From Euglena gracilis (Eukaryota; Euglenida; Euglenophyceae; Euglenales), in the NCBI GenBank assembly GCA_039621445.1, contig CP154957.1:26706541-26770540 (forward strand): a stretch of 64,000 nucleotides of DNA, given 5' to 3'. The translations under genes were made by a program, and so were the position numbers. The notes beneath the pieces are model-generated. The model was not told where the DNA came from and ran no database searches. It saw only the letters and a list, made by a program, of their open reading frames with translations. This document shows, piece by piece, positions 1-10,539 of the stretch (position 1 is the stretch's first letter; the number at the start of each line of letters is the position of its first letter).

Positions 1-815
1 AATCCCAGCAGGGGACCCCAGTGGGGAGAGGTATGTCCAACTATCCCCCCAGAACCCCCAAAATCATTCCCCCCAGGGAAAGCAAGCCACAGCCAAGACA
101 GGTGGCATCAAACCCCTCAGGGAAATTCAGCCATGGTGGCTTATCTGGGGAACCAAGAGGGAAAAAGAAGACACAAGAAAAGTGCTGGAGAGAAGGTCAA
201 TGGAGACCAAGAAGGCCAGATGGCCCTGAAGGCCAATGGAGGCCATCACAATCGCTCGACAACAAAAGCCGCTGCATTTCGGCTTGAGGACGCAATGCGG
301 CTGGACGGCCTGACGACCCAGTGAAAATCCTTAGGGGCCTCTGGGACCCTCCCTCTCCCCTGAAAGGGGTTGTGATGAAGAAATGGTTGGGGGGGGGGGT
401 TGTGTACGTGTCCTCCCGCCCCTTCCGCTGGGCATATGTTTGTGGAATCGGCCTCCGTGGCCATTGCTGTTGTGGCATTCATGGTCCAGCTTGAACAATG
501 CATTTGTTTAGCTTGGATATAGGTATGCATGGCCCTGGCCGTAGTCGCCTGACACGTGTCTTTCCTTTGTGCCCGTCAGGTTTTTCTTACTGTCTGCCAA
601 AGTCCGTGGTTGTCACTGGGTGGGTTTTCAGAAACTTTTTCTGGGGGGGGGGAAGGGAGAGCCACGGATCGCCACGATTGCACTGCGTCGTCAGGTCGTC
701 CAGCTGTAGCGGCAGCCAGTTCTTGTTGTCCAGCGATGCTCTTCTTTATCTTCGCAACTGCATATTTCACTGAGGTCTTGAATATGTCAACAAAATTTGA
801 TTTGATATTCTCCAC
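1..815 (-). pseudogene. DIRS-like gag fragment (element runs off the left edge)
   Basis: On the minus strand the peptide ending near 576 contains a DNHGLWQTVRK-like stretch. It matches the DGHGPW(T/Q)xVxRRPR stretch in the gag regions of the two DIRS-like elements at 48.0 and 52.8 kb. The DNA around 650-770 also resembles 47.9 and 52.7 kb. The reading frame is broken by stops and frame changes, and the rest would lie left of the window. I see no independent gene on the plus strand here. The element assignment rests on similarity inside this window, and no capsid fold is recognised. Confidence 0.45.
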
Positions 816-879
816 GAGCGCCGCCTTCCGGATAATTCGATGGACTTAACTCTTTGATATCCAATTGTGAAAGTTCTTG

Positions 880-1640
880 GATTGAAGCTTTTTTCTGGGT
901 TGTCGAACGGCAAATTACGAATCAGCCAACTCCGGCAAAAAAAGGAACAAAGAGGGACCTCCTAACCCAGCGCACCGAAAACACTCCAAACAACACCGCC
1001 GGTGAACAAGGCATGGCCTTACACGGGCAAAGGGCGTAGCCCGAGGTGTCGCGAAGCTCACCTCTGCTGGGGCGGGGGGAACCCCGGCAACCCCGTCAGG
1101 AAGGGCCCGCCCCAAAGGGTGGAGGCCATGGGAGGTGGGGTCACCGCTGGCCGCGGCCGACCAAAAAAAAAATTGGTCGGGCCGCGGCCCAACCTGGGGA
1201 AATGGTTGGCTTCTTGGAAAGTTCCTATTGGACCGCCGCCGGACAGGGCAGGGGAGCAGACGGACCAGAGTAACATCAATTAATCGCCAAACTATCAAAA
1301 GTTCAATTTTTGACATCGATGAACAAGGTCTTTGTTCTTTGATCTCGGTGCACCTTCCTCCCTTGCCGGTTTTCCTCGAGGGAGTGCGACTCCGGGGACT
1401 CGGACTCCCACGACACAGGAAGGAGGAGGAAGGCACCAGGAGGGCGGAGCACATGAAGATGGCGAGGTCCTTCTGTCCTTGCCGGCTGCTCTGTTTTGGT
1501 GAGTTTGTTCGTGCGTGTGGGGGGGCTTCTTGCTGCTCCTTTGTTTCCGGAGTTGGCAATGACGAGGCCTCCTCTGACACCTTGACGAAGCTGTGCACTT
1601 TCCTCTCTCTGGGCCATAATTTTTGAATTTTTTCTACGAC
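880..1640. repeat. DIRS terminal-repeat junction 1
   Basis: The sequence from about 895 (cagccaactccggc, then a gggacctcctaacccag stretch) recurs near 48,165 and 52,985. The stretch at 1330-1400 (cttcctcccttgccgg, then cctcgagggagt) resembles 48,660-48,700. The order is therefore gag start, terminal repeat, terminal repeat, then the recombinase end of the next element, as at 48.0-48.8 kb. No gene is supported between them. The stretch 1060-1280 is GC-rich with no feature I recognise. Confidence 0.5.
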
Positions 1641-1652
1641 ACCCAGCCTCAA

Positions 1653-2354
1653 TTAATGGGCCTGGAAGGCTCCAGAATTTTTCCACTGGCCCAGCTGCAG
1701 GACTCCTTCCGCTTGTAAACCAGTATGTTTCCAGAATAAAACCCCATCCCCTCTGGTGCTTTGGGGTTTCCAATGGGTGATGTCCACCCCCCTCCTCTTG
1801 CAGAATTTATTGGTCAGATAATTGACGCTGTTTGAGCCCAAAGGCCTTTTTCCATCCAGGGACCACAATAAATCATTTTTTTGTGCAACCATGTGAGCTG
1901 TCCTCCTGACGTATTCTTGCGACAAATGCCAGGGGCTTATGAGAGGGATGTGTGGGAAACTCAAAAACTCCTCCCATCTGGGCTGCAGACAGCCTTTTCT
2001 TTAACAGGATTCTGTAACAGGATGAAATTTTGTCTCCAAAAAAACCTTTTTTTTCACTGGGTCCTGGTAGATAAACTTCCGTGTGGAGGGCTAGCAACCT
2101 CCAACAGATAATTAATGTCTTTCTGAGACCTCATGTCAAAGAGGGGTTCTTAACATCCGTTCAATTTCTCCAAAAACTGTGAAACGTCCCAAAAGCTGGT
2201 AGATCTGGACACACTGACATTTCCAGCGTGGGTTTGCCCAGACATGTGACAAATAGTTCAGGGGCAGTTTCAGGCATCCACTCTGAAAGCCTGGTGGTGA
2301 GGCCATTTGGAAATGAATTTTTGAAAATTTGAATCTCCTTGGCTGGCAAAGCAA
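1653..2354 (-). pseudogene. DIRS tyrosine recombinase fragment (inactivated)
   Basis: Translated leftward, this gives a tyrosine recombinase C-terminus: a QSTRG block, then a GLQAEGVLQLGQWKNSGAFQAH-like helix region. The intact copy near 48.8 kb reads HSTRG and ends FTAHY. Here the catalytic His of the HxxR box is Gln, and the final Tyr is not seen in frame. Upstream pieces (1873-2097, 2136-2354) lie in other frames, so at least two frameshifts have occurred. The family is the YR of DIRS-type retrotransposons, which integrate circular DNA without an integrase. This copy is dead. Confidence 0.6.
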
Positions 2355-2429
2355 GCCAGCACTGGGTTTACATGCTTTTTGAAGTGGCAGAGAATGTTTT
2401 GAAAAAAGATGGTGGTTGAGGGTAAACCA

Positions 2430-2824
2430 CCCCTAATAAGTGCGCAGTGCCCTAATTGTGCGCAGTGTCCTAATAAGTTTCACACCCCCCAATGGTCCGA
2501 AACTACCTCCCTAAAAAGTGTGCACCCCCCCAAGGGAGAAATAACTGTCATATCTCAGGTCGAAAAGCACACACAATTCTCAAAATTGTGCTTCTCAGAC
2601 CAAATATTTCTATCGTCCAGGCCAAAATTTGACACATTTGACACTAATCACTTGACTCATAGCTTGAAATCACAAAAATGGGGGAAATTGAAAAAGAGTG
2701 GGGGTAATGTCAGAATCTTTGGCTTTTTTTGCCCTAAAAAGTGCGCACTGCCCTAATAAGTGCACACCCCTTGGGGTTCGAAACTACGTCCTTAAAATGC
2801 GTGCACCCGTGCACTTATTAGGGG
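2430..2824. mobile_element. MITE-like element with inverted CCCCTAATAAGTGC ends
   Basis: The left end cccctaataagtgc is the exact reverse complement of the right end gcacttattagggg. Internal copies of cctaataagtg and of a gtccgaaactac / ggttcgaaactac motif lie about 300 bp apart, which suggests internal duplication. No transposase is encoded. No clear target duplication can be read because the right flank is a G run. Confidence 0.5.
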
Positions 2825-2829
2825 GGGGG

Positions 2830-3230
2830 GGGTACAATCCCCTGGATCCTGGGTCCACCAAGGCGAGCTGTCTGCTTTCATACTGCACCCTCAGTTGTAC
2901 ATGGTTTCAGATTGCCCAAACCAAGAGGGGTCGAAGGACGTCGTTTAGGGTGTTTATCCTCTCCTCTTGCTTTTGAAGGAAGCTGGCAGGTATCTGCTTG
3001 TCGACCTGGAGAATCACTGGCTCCTCCGGTTTAGTTAATGACATTATGGTGTCTTTTGATGCTGACAATCCTTTTAATTTTTTTGTCAAACGTGGTTGCT
3101 TCGCCACAAATTGCGCAGTTTCTGTCCAGAAGTCCGACCTACCTCCCCCCCACGCATTGATTGGAGCTGTCTGAGCATAAAAGTCTGTTTGGCTGACCAA
3201 AACGGTTGACCATTTCATTCTTACAGGTGT
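2830..3230. other. Intergenic stretch with one unassigned open frame
   Basis: A 103-codon open frame on the minus strand (3218-2907) resembles nothing I know and may be chance. It has a polar middle and no motif. Otherwise I see nothing in this stretch. Confidence 0.2.
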
Positions 3231-3231
3231 T

Positions 3232-3640
3232 GGCGGCGGGAGGCGACCTGGCGCCTGCGCACCTGAATTAGCGAAGTTTCTGCCCGTTCCGCTACTTTTT
3301 TTTACCTGTGTACTCCCCCCAGGTTCTCTTTTCCTGACGTTTCATTCAAAGAAATGTGCATGCTGAATCAAGATGATACAGAATATGAATCTGAATTCGA
3401 GAAAGCAATTGTCAAACAAATTCCAAAAGTTAATCCGGAAGGCCAAGGAAAAGGGGAAGCCAAGGCAACAATTCAAATTTGAAAAATTGCAATCGGCGCT
3501 GGGAAGCAAGGTGAACGTGTTCTTCCCCCCCGCTACCCTTTTTTTTCTTAAACCAGGCTTTTACTCCCCCCCCCTACTGCTTCAGAGGCACCCCCCAAGG
3601 AGTTGGCCAAAAACACCTTCCCCCCCCCACGGGGGCGGGG
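3232..3640 (+). repeat. Dispersed repeat copy 1 with exon-like cassette
   Basis: This is closely related to 43,612-44,035. The shared core has a pyrimidine tract ending in cag (about 3300-3322), about 190 bp that can be read as protein, then aagcaag followed by gt. That is the layout of an internal exon with its splice sites. One frame gives YESEFEKAIVKQ followed by KVNPE and QGKGEA. In this copy a C-to-T change creates a TGA late in the frame. The downstream C/T-rich stretch is also shared. The source gene is not recognised, and another frame, rich in Lys and Arg, is equally conserved. Confidence 0.45.
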
Positions 3641-4315
3641 ATCCCGTCTCGGCCCGCGGACTTGCCGGGGCACTGCTCGTGGGCGGGGTGATAAGTGATG
3701 GTCTGCATGCCCTTATCAGGGCTCCTCGGTGGCCCGGGGCTGGGCACGGGCACCGGCAGTCCCGCGAAGGCCCGCTCACTCTGCAGCTCCGGGACGCCCC
3801 ACAGGTGGGGCACCTCGGACGGGAACAGGAACGGGAAGGGCAGGGAAGGGATCAGCTGGTGGGAGGGTGGTGTCCCGGGTAAAGGCTGAGGGGGTGGGGC
3901 CCCGGGTGATAGCCAGGGGGTCATGTCCCAGCTCTGGGGCTGATTTCGGGAACAGGAGGGGTATTTGGAAGAGTCTAGAGGGCTATCGACTAGGGATTCG
4001 GATTGGAGGGGGATGAGCAGGAGTTGGGGTGGGGCGGGGAGTGCGGGAAAAGGGGATTGTGGGGATGGGAGCGTGGATGGGGCACGGGATCGGGGGTTCC
4101 TTTTCGGGGTGTTTTCTTGCGCTATCGGGAAGACTTGCGGTGGGGGCTACCACTTCAGAGTCTGCCGCAAGGGTTGGCATCCTGTCTCTGTCCCGGTGGG
4201 CTGTAGCCTCTTCGCGTGTGGAAAATTCTGCGGAGGTGTGCACGCTTTGCACTTCAACAAGAAGGCACTCGAGAAAATGGCCTTTTACGGAAAACGTAGA
4301 ACGAACAATCCTCTG
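3641..4315. other. GC-rich interval without a supported gene
   Basis: A GC- and G-run-rich insertion lies between the repeat copy and its inverted partial copy. Several long open frames overlap on both strands, as expected from GC bias, and none shows a recognisable motif. Confidence 0.3.
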
Positions 4316-4515
4316 TTACCATTTTTCCCCTCTCGCCGAATCGTTGACCGTGCACGGAATGGGCTCCATAGCAGGCCGAGTGGGGGAAAACAATCACCTG
4401 GCGCTCCGGTAAAATTGGGCAGATGTACCCCAAAAATTCCTTTTTTTTTGCGGCCTTCGGTCCCTGAATCCAGCCAGAACCTGGGTTCTGGATGCCAAAT
4501 AATTCAAAAAATGGG
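4316..4515 (-). repeat. Inverted partial copy of the 44-kb dispersed repeat
   Basis: The reverse complement matches 44,030-44,215: the gaacccaggttctggctgg block, the ggaccaaaggccgcaaaaaaa block and the ggtgattgttttcccccac block occur in the same order. With copy 1 at 3232 this makes an inverted arrangement of the same family. Confidence 0.55.
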
Positions 4516-4734
4516 GGCTGACCCGATCCCATCCGTGCATCTGTCTGTGCAGTCTGCCATGCCACCAGAGCCAGTGCAGGGCCCTCGTCGTCGCAGATGG
4601 CGTCGTCTTCCAGCTAAGTCATCGCCGCACCGGAGGGAAGGCCGCCTCCCAGCAGGTCCCCCAGCGAACACCCGAGCACCGCCGCCGTTCACGCACACCT
4701 CCACACCCCACCATCATCAGTCCTGCCGCACAAG

Positions 4735-5546
4735 GTGCCGCGGATGAGCCTCTCCGATGACGAAGGAGATCACGATGGTGAAGGAGAAGGAGAAGGTGAT
4801 CAACAACGCCAGGGAGAAGGTCCTCGTCATAACGACGAGGTGTGTACGACGTACACACCTCGTACGACGAGGTCATGCAGGACCCCCCCCCCCGAGTGGG
4901 AGGCTGCTTGCGCTGCATTGCAGACGCGGATGGACCGCCTCTGCAACAGCGTCGACTACATCGGCTCCAAGGCAAAGGAGATGTGGGACAGCTGGGCGGC
5001 CGTGCAAGTGGCCGCTGCCGCGAAGGACAAGGTAGACGAGCAAGGTATGGCGGTACAAGAGCTGAAGCAAAGGATGGCGGCCCAAGAAGGGGCCCACGTG
5101 GACTTGATGCAGAAGGTGGTGAAGCTGAAGGACGACACCGTCAGACTACATCAAGGAATATCACAACTCCACAAGCTCATCCCCATGGTGGCCACGGCGG
5201 AGGAGCGGATGACGCGTGTGGAGAAGTACACCCACGACGTGCTCGGAGAAATTCGGTGAGGACCTCCGGAGGGTCCGAACGAAGGTGAAGGAGGCGGAAG
5301 TTAACGCCGCCACCGCGGTGATGGCTGTCAAGAGCAGTGTGCCTGTCAGAGGGCTCACCGATCTGGTAGAGGTGGCACACCACAAGGCCGCGGTACAAGA
5401 GCTGTTACAGGTGGAGGAGCGGCAGCGTGCCGAAAACGCCCGGCTGCAGGAGAAGATCAACATCACTGAAGGGCAGATGGCCGCCCTCGTCGCCAAGGTG
5501 GAGGCGACCGTGGTGGCCCAAGGCAAGGCGGTGGAGGTGAGGTCGC
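4735..5546 (+). pseudogene. Resident Ty3/gypsy gag, N-terminal coiled-coil part
   Basis: The frame opens at 4735 with an acidic start (SDDEGDHDGEGEGE). It continues as heptad-rich helix (RMDRLCNSVDYIGSKAKEMW and onward to about 5255). A frameshift near 5250 moves the coding sense to another frame, which carries more coiled coil (ENARLQEKINITEGQMAALV) up to the SINE-like insertion at 5547. Long helical N-termini are common in gag proteins of algal and plant chromoviruses. This is the start of the old element whose capsid, protease, RT, integrase and chromodomain lie further right. The upstream LTR was not located. Confidence 0.5.
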
Positions 5547-5749
5547 TGTATACAACCGAAGGTGCGCCGATCGATCCCCGCGGTATGCCCTCTGCCAGTA
5601 CAGGATCGACCAGGACTGACACGGCAGGACCTGGGTGTCGAACCCACGACCTGCCGCGTGTGACGCTAAAACTTTAACCAATAATCCATCCGGATCAGAC
5701 TGGTCTTGGTGTACGCCACTTACCACTGCAGTGTGCCGTAGGCTCTCCC
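5547..5749 (-). repeat. tRNA-derived SINE-like repeat, copy 1
   Basis: On the minus strand there is an A-box-like TGGTTAAAG (5680-5672) followed by a B box GGTTCGACACC (about 5645-5634). The acceptor arms do not pair, so this is not a functional tRNA. The same roughly 200-bp unit recurs at 6122-6325. It interrupts the resident gag. Confidence 0.55.
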
Positions 5750-6121
5750 GTCCGCCGCAGGCACTGACCTCCCAAGAACCTTACCACACTAGCCCGCTGT
5801 GTCACCGTGGCCGTGGCCCCTACAGCTCGGGGTATGCCACACACGGCCGTAGTTGGCTAGTAGTGCCTCTAACGAGTACTGCGTCACCAGGCTGCCGACC
5901 CCTGCATCTCGGGTTTACTATAGTCGGCAGTTTAAGTGTTGTCGTCTTTCACGGGCTCTGCCGCCTTGGAGCGTCCCTCTTGGCATTCGCTTGAGACTTT
6001 GGAACGGTGTAGGAGTTTCAGTCGCCCTAGACTCGGCGCGTCCGCCTCTGCCTTCCGGGCGCCGTGGGGTCCGGCTCTGATCTCCGGTGCGTGTGGCATT
6101 GGACGGGTTCCTCTGCCACCA
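5750..6121. other. Spacer between the two SINE-like copies
   Basis: No gene is supported. The sequence is neither gag-like nor clearly part of the SINE-like unit, and could be a third, older insertion. Confidence 0.25.
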
Positions 6122-6325
6122 TGTATACATCCGAAGGTGCGCCGATCGATCCTCGCGGTATGCCCTCTGCCCGTACGGGATTGACCAGGACTCACACGGC
6201 ACGGCGGGACCTGGGTCTCGAACCCACGACCTCCCACGTGTGAGGCCAACACCTTAACCAATAATCTATCCGAATCAGATTGGTCTTGGTGTTACCTACG
6301 ACTGCAGTGTGCCGTAGGCTCTCCC
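6122..6325 (-). repeat. tRNA-derived SINE-like repeat, copy 2
   Basis: The minus strand has a good pol III A box (TGGTTAAGGTG) and B box (GGTTCGAGACC). The flanking sequence (ccgaaggtgcgccgatcgat at one end, actgcagtgtgccgtaggct at the other) matches copy 1. The anticodon arm is poorly paired, which favours a SINE over a tRNA gene. Both copies have the same orientation, 575 bp apart. Confidence 0.6.
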
Positions 6326-6339
6326 TCACTGCCGCATCT

Positions 6340-7487
6340 CGCGGCGCAGCTGCAGTATCAGCACAACGAGAACGCATGGCTGAAGGAGGAGGTCAAGATC
6401 CTGGTGGCGCAGGTGTCCACCCTCACCAACAAGGTGGAGGCGGCCGCGCCCAAGGAGCCAAAGTTCGCCGAGCTGCCGCCACTGATCGTGGGGAGGATCC
6501 AGAAGGTGGAGACGGAGATCCAGAATGTGGGAGCCCAAGCCCAAGGACTGACCGTGGCCGTGCAACGGCTCGCCGCGGGTCCGGAAAGAAGATCCGGGAA
6601 GTGGAGACCGAAGTGCAGAAGGTGAACGTCCAGAAGCAAGCCGTGGTGATGGCGGTACAGCGTCTGGACGAGATCGTCTCGAAGTTGATCGTATCCTCGG
6701 AAGCCAAGGCGTTGCCGGCAATGCCCGTCAATGCTCCGCCGCCCGCGGCTGAGCAGCAGCCGGAGCCGGTTGCCCGACAGCAGCCAGTGCCTGAGGTGAG
6801 GACAGTCCAGATGGAGAAGCCCATGCAGGAGGAGCCCATGGTGCAGGAGAAGCCGTCGTCCACCCTCCGGCGAGCTCTCCGGCTGGTCCGGAAGCAGGCC
6901 GCAACGGGTGGGGGCGGTGTCCCGTCCCTCTCCATCGCGCGCCTGACCACCCCGTCCTCCGTCCCGGTCACCAGCGTGTCCGCGGTGCGAGAGGTCCGCA
7001 TCGCCCCGGTACAGCACTTCTCCCTGGCGCCGCTGGTGGACTCCGTCTTCGGCCTCCACACGGGCCGTTTTTCCGGGCATCCGGAGGACTGGCCGCAGTG
7101 GCGGAGGCGGTGACTCCTGTTCCTTCGGGAACTCGAGCAGGCGTGGCAGTCCATGACGTTATCCCAGCGTCTCGCCATGTTCCACGTGGCTCTGGACGAG
7201 GCCACGGTGCTAATGCTGGACGAGTAGATCGAGATCAAAAGGGAGGTGGAGTATGCCGTGCTGTTCGCGGAGGTGGACCTGGCGAACGGCGGAGAGCACA
7301 AGGAGGCCCTGTGTCGGCGAATGAGGAAGCTGAAGTTGGTGAGGAGTGGAAAGCTCAACGAGAAGTCCTTGAGGGAGTACTACGCGCAGATGGCGTCCAT
7401 GGCGAGGCAGGTGGGCATGGAGGAGGAGGAGCTGGGGAAGGAAACCATGCCCCATCATCCCAAGGAAGGTGGCGGAAGATGGAGTAG
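6340..7487 (+). pseudogene. Resident Ty3/gypsy gag: coiled coil and capsid
   Basis: After the SINE-like insertions the helical part resumes (NENAWLKEEVKILVAQVSTL), shifts frame near 6590, and passes through a Pro/Gln/Glu linker. It reaches a capsid start with FSGHPEDWPQW, the typical 'F.G.pedW..W' signature of retrotransposon gag. A further frameshift near 7100 leads to LEQAWQSMTLSQRLAMFHVAL, and there is an internal TAG near 7226. The end of the capsid is SLREYYAQMASMARQVGMEE. At least three lesions make this a pseudogene. Confidence 0.6.
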
Positions 7488-8280
7488 GACAAGAGGGTGG
7501 ACCACCCGTCCATCGTGCTGGAGGGGCTGCCGATGGACACGACGGTAGAGGAGGTGAAGGAGATGATCAAGCAGGAGACCACGGTGGCCCCCGCCTCGGT
7601 GCGGAAGGTGGGACGCCGCTTTGTGGTGGTGCCGGTGGGCGACGAGCACCGTACCGTGGCGAAGGCCGGGTACGAGTGCCAGCGGCTGGAGGGCATGGGC
7701 ATCGTCACGATGACGGCCCACTCGTGCGATCTACCGGGGAAGGACATCCACAACCTCATGGTGAGATGGCTGCGGATGGAGACGAAGATGGCCACCGAGA
7801 AGGAGAAGGAGATCCCGGAGAAGCGGCCGGTACCACGGTGGCAGCAAACACCACCGAGGAGCCATACACTAAGGAGGTGGAGAAGACGAACGCGCCGCCG
7901 AAGAAGGACAAGCAAGCCAAGCAACCACGCTTGCCTACGCCGCGGTTCCCGCGCCCCAAGGCAAAGGACAAGGCCAAGGGGGACGTGGGTACCCGGAAGA
8001 ATGGTAATCAGGCCCAGTGGACGAGTAATGAAGGAAAATGAAAAGGTGAATACCAAGCCGAGCAGTGGTCATCCAGTGCCTGGCAAAGAGAAGAAAAAAA
8101 AGGAAAAGGTTATGGGTACCAAGGCGAGCAGTGGACATCGAATGCCACAAGACAAGATGAAGGCAAAGGAAAAGGCAAGGCGAAGGGTAGATCCAAAGGA
8201 CATCAAGGAAAAGGAAAGTCCAAGGGCAAAGCAAGGACGGCAAGAGCAACGTCTCGGCCGTCCAGGTGCATTATCATGAG
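7488..8280 (+). pseudogene. Resident gag C-terminal part: RRM-like segment and Lys-rich tail
   Basis: From 7497 the peptide IVLEGLPMDTTVEEVKEMI, followed by RRFVVVPVG, has the strand-helix-strand order of an RRM-like fold. That reading is tentative, because RNP motifs are not clear. From about 7800 the sense moves between frames. The tail is basic, with two SSGH-containing repeats (KPSSGHPVPGKEKKK and KASSGHRMPQDK) and many Lys. Such a tail could bind nucleic acid in place of a zinc knuckle. No CCHC box is visible. Confidence 0.35.
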
Positions 8281-8540
8281 GGACGGGGCCGCCCAGGCCC
8301 CAGGGATGGGGGTCTGGGCCGGCCGTCCAACCCCAACGCCAGTGTGACTGTGTGGGCAATCACCCAAGAGTCCCGCACGCCCCCCCAGACCCGGCAAGCC
8401 CCAAATCCCCCAGGGAGGGGAGATACCGTGCCCTGAAGCACACGGTCAAGGTGGGGCCCATCAGATTTCGCCAGACAACTACTGGTCCGTGCAAAAGAAG
8501 AAGTCAGGTCATTCCGAGCAACCGTCTGCGGCGCCACCGG
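8281..8540 (+). other. Resident-element spacer ending in a long direct repeat
   Basis: C/G-rich linker with no domain. Its last 26 bases (8515-8540) recur with two mismatches at 10,239-10,263, on the far side of the nested element, and so look like a target duplication. Confidence 0.4.
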
Positions 8541-10238
8541 TGTTGGCGGCGGCCCCTGGGGTGTGGCGCCGGGCGGGGCCAACAAAAGACCAACCGCGGT
8601 ATCTTCCGCTTTGCGGAAGTTCCTAATTTAATTTTATTGGACTGCCTCTCTGTAGGTGGTTCCATGCCTGAACACTTCATCCTATCAAGCTGGCAAAGTC
8701 TTGTGCATTCAAATATCAAGGGTAAGAAGGGAAAAGACACCCCAAAGAGACACCAAGAAAACTGAAGCGTTCAGTAACCACTACCAGAAGAAGAGAATGC
8801 CAGAGTCAGAATACAAGAATGCCAAGGCCAGAAGGATGAATGTCAGTTGGAGGCCGGAAGAAGATCACTCGAAAGTGCAGGAAGTGACATATTGGAGCTG
8901 GAGCAGATGGCGTGTCCGACTTCCAGAAGAAGGCTGGAGATCTGCATTGACAGTGTGGGACGGCCAAGAAGAAGAAGACGAATCAAGGAGTCCAGCTCCA
9001 AGCTATGAATGTGCAGCTGAAGAACCGGAAGAGCCATTGCAGCCATTCAGGAGGATAAATGTGGTGATGGAGACCAGATCAGAGCCAAGATAACCAGAAT
9101 TAAGACCAGCTGCAGATGAGGAGTACTACGAGGTGGACGAGCCAGAGACCCAGCCAAGACCAAGTGGAAGAGGAAAAAGAATCAAGAGGCAGTACATCTC
9201 CGAAGAGTACACCGTGCGCTGGGAATTCATCGACCTGATCCGGACAAGTTCAACATTCAGCCAGAAGGTGTGCAAGAAGCATTTGCATCATGGGAGAATG
9301 CAAGATTCCACAAGTTCTGGACAAGGGAAGACAATGCATTTGCGAAGACATGGACAAGAGAAAAGATATGGGCCAATCCACCGTGGGCGCTGATGAATCA
9401 AGTCATCCTCAAGATCATCGATGGACCCGATGGTTGCCTGCCCCCCAATTTCAATTCGGTGGAATTGGTTCAGATCTGCAGAATGGTTGGCATAGAGATG
9501 GCGGTGTAGACCTGCGGGTTGCCTGCCCCGTGTCGTCTGTTCGATGTGAATTGAAAGCAGATTTGGATGAGTCACAGGTGTGTGTGGCGGTGTGAACGCA
9601 ATGTACCCTCCCCCTCCTCGATGAAGGAATTGTGGTCCTGGGATCTTGATTCGAGAGTGGCGGTGTGAACTTCCTATGTTACCTGCCCCCCATTCATCAT
9701 TCACTATGTGGACATTGAGCGGACCCTGGACTGCGATTCTAATCCCCAGACTCAGAAATTGCTGTACGTTACTTCCCCCCCCCCAGAAATAAAACCCCGT
9801 CCACACCCCAGCAAGGAAAAGAAAACCCAGGCCGAAGGCCTCGGCCCCCCCCCCCCAGTGGTGACCCCCCCCCAGGGGGCCCAAAAAACCCCAGGCCTCG
9901 GGCCCACGGGGACCGAGGTCCCCCCCGAAGCGGAACGTTTCGGGGGAGAAAAAAGGGCCCGAACACTTCCCCGGGGCCGCCTCAAAAATAGCCGAAGGCA
10001 GTACGCAAGCGGTCCGGGAGGGGAGTGTTGGCGGCGGCCCCTGGGGTGTGGCGCCGGGCGGGGCCAACAAAAGACCAACCGCGGAATCTTCTGCTTTGCG
10101 GAAGTTCCTAATTTAAGCTTATTGGACTGCCTCTCTGTAGTTGTTCCAAGCCTGAACACTTCATCCTATCAAACTGGCCAAGTCCTGTGCATTCAAATAT
10201 CAAGGGTAAGAAGGGAAAAGACACCCCAAAGAGACACC
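8541..10238 (+). mobile_element. Nested 1.7-kb element with 214-bp terminal direct repeats
   Basis: The terminal repeats are 8541-8754 and 10,026-10,238. Both begin TGTTGGCGGCGG and end AAGAGACACC, with about ten differences by eye. The flanking duplication is about 25 bp, much longer than the 4-6 bp of LTR integrases. The interior carries a broken methyltransferase-like reading frame and a C/G-rich 3' part, but no RT or integrase, so it is non-autonomous or deleted. It sits between the gag tail and the C5-methyltransferase domain of the resident gypsy element. Confidence 0.6.
9238..9510 (+). pseudogene. NPPW (N6-adenine methyltransferase-like) domain fragment
   Basis: The frame reads DPDKFNIQPEGVQEAF, then ENARFHKFWTREDNAF, then IWANPPWALMNQVILKI, and stops at about 9508. 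The order 'N.....fw....dAf...W....wANPPW.l...v..kI' is that of the Dam-like or retroelement-associated domain with an NPPY/W catalytic motif, known from DIRS-type and some gypsy elements. Upstream coding (from 9133) is in another frame, so the gene is broken. No SAM-binding FxGxG motif is visible, so catalytic ability is doubtful. It could also be a degenerate relative with another role. Confidence 0.5.
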
Positions 10239-10263
10239 CGAGCAACCGTCTGCGGCGCGACCA

Positions 10264-10539
10264 GTCTCGTCTGCCAGTCCTCGCCCCCCGCCAAGCCAGC
10301 AGCGTCCGTGTCATCGTCTACGCAGCGTCGTGCCACCGCGACGCCCCCAGCCCGGCAGCAGCAGGAGCGAGCACCGCGCCAGTCCACACCAAGCCGAACG
10401 ACGCTGCCCCCGCCATCAGCAGCGCCGTCAGCGGCACCACGCTCGGCACCCGCGGCAACCAGCGCCCCGGCCCCCCCGCAGAGCAAACCGTCCTCCCGGG
10501 CGGCACCGAAGCCGGCCGCATTGCTCCTGCCGACCTCAT
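10264..10539 (+). pseudogene. Resident pol linker, Pro/Ser/Ala-rich
   Basis: After the nested element the resident frame resumes in a low-complexity Ala/Pro/Ser linker (PPAKPAAS, SAAPSAAPRSAPAATS). It leads directly into the methyltransferase-like domain without a stop. No fold is expected. Confidence 0.4.

Noticed and set aside
6150-6260. A functional tRNA gene on the minus strand
   Set aside because: A and B boxes are good, but acceptor and anticodon stems do not pair and a second copy exists as part of a longer repeat.
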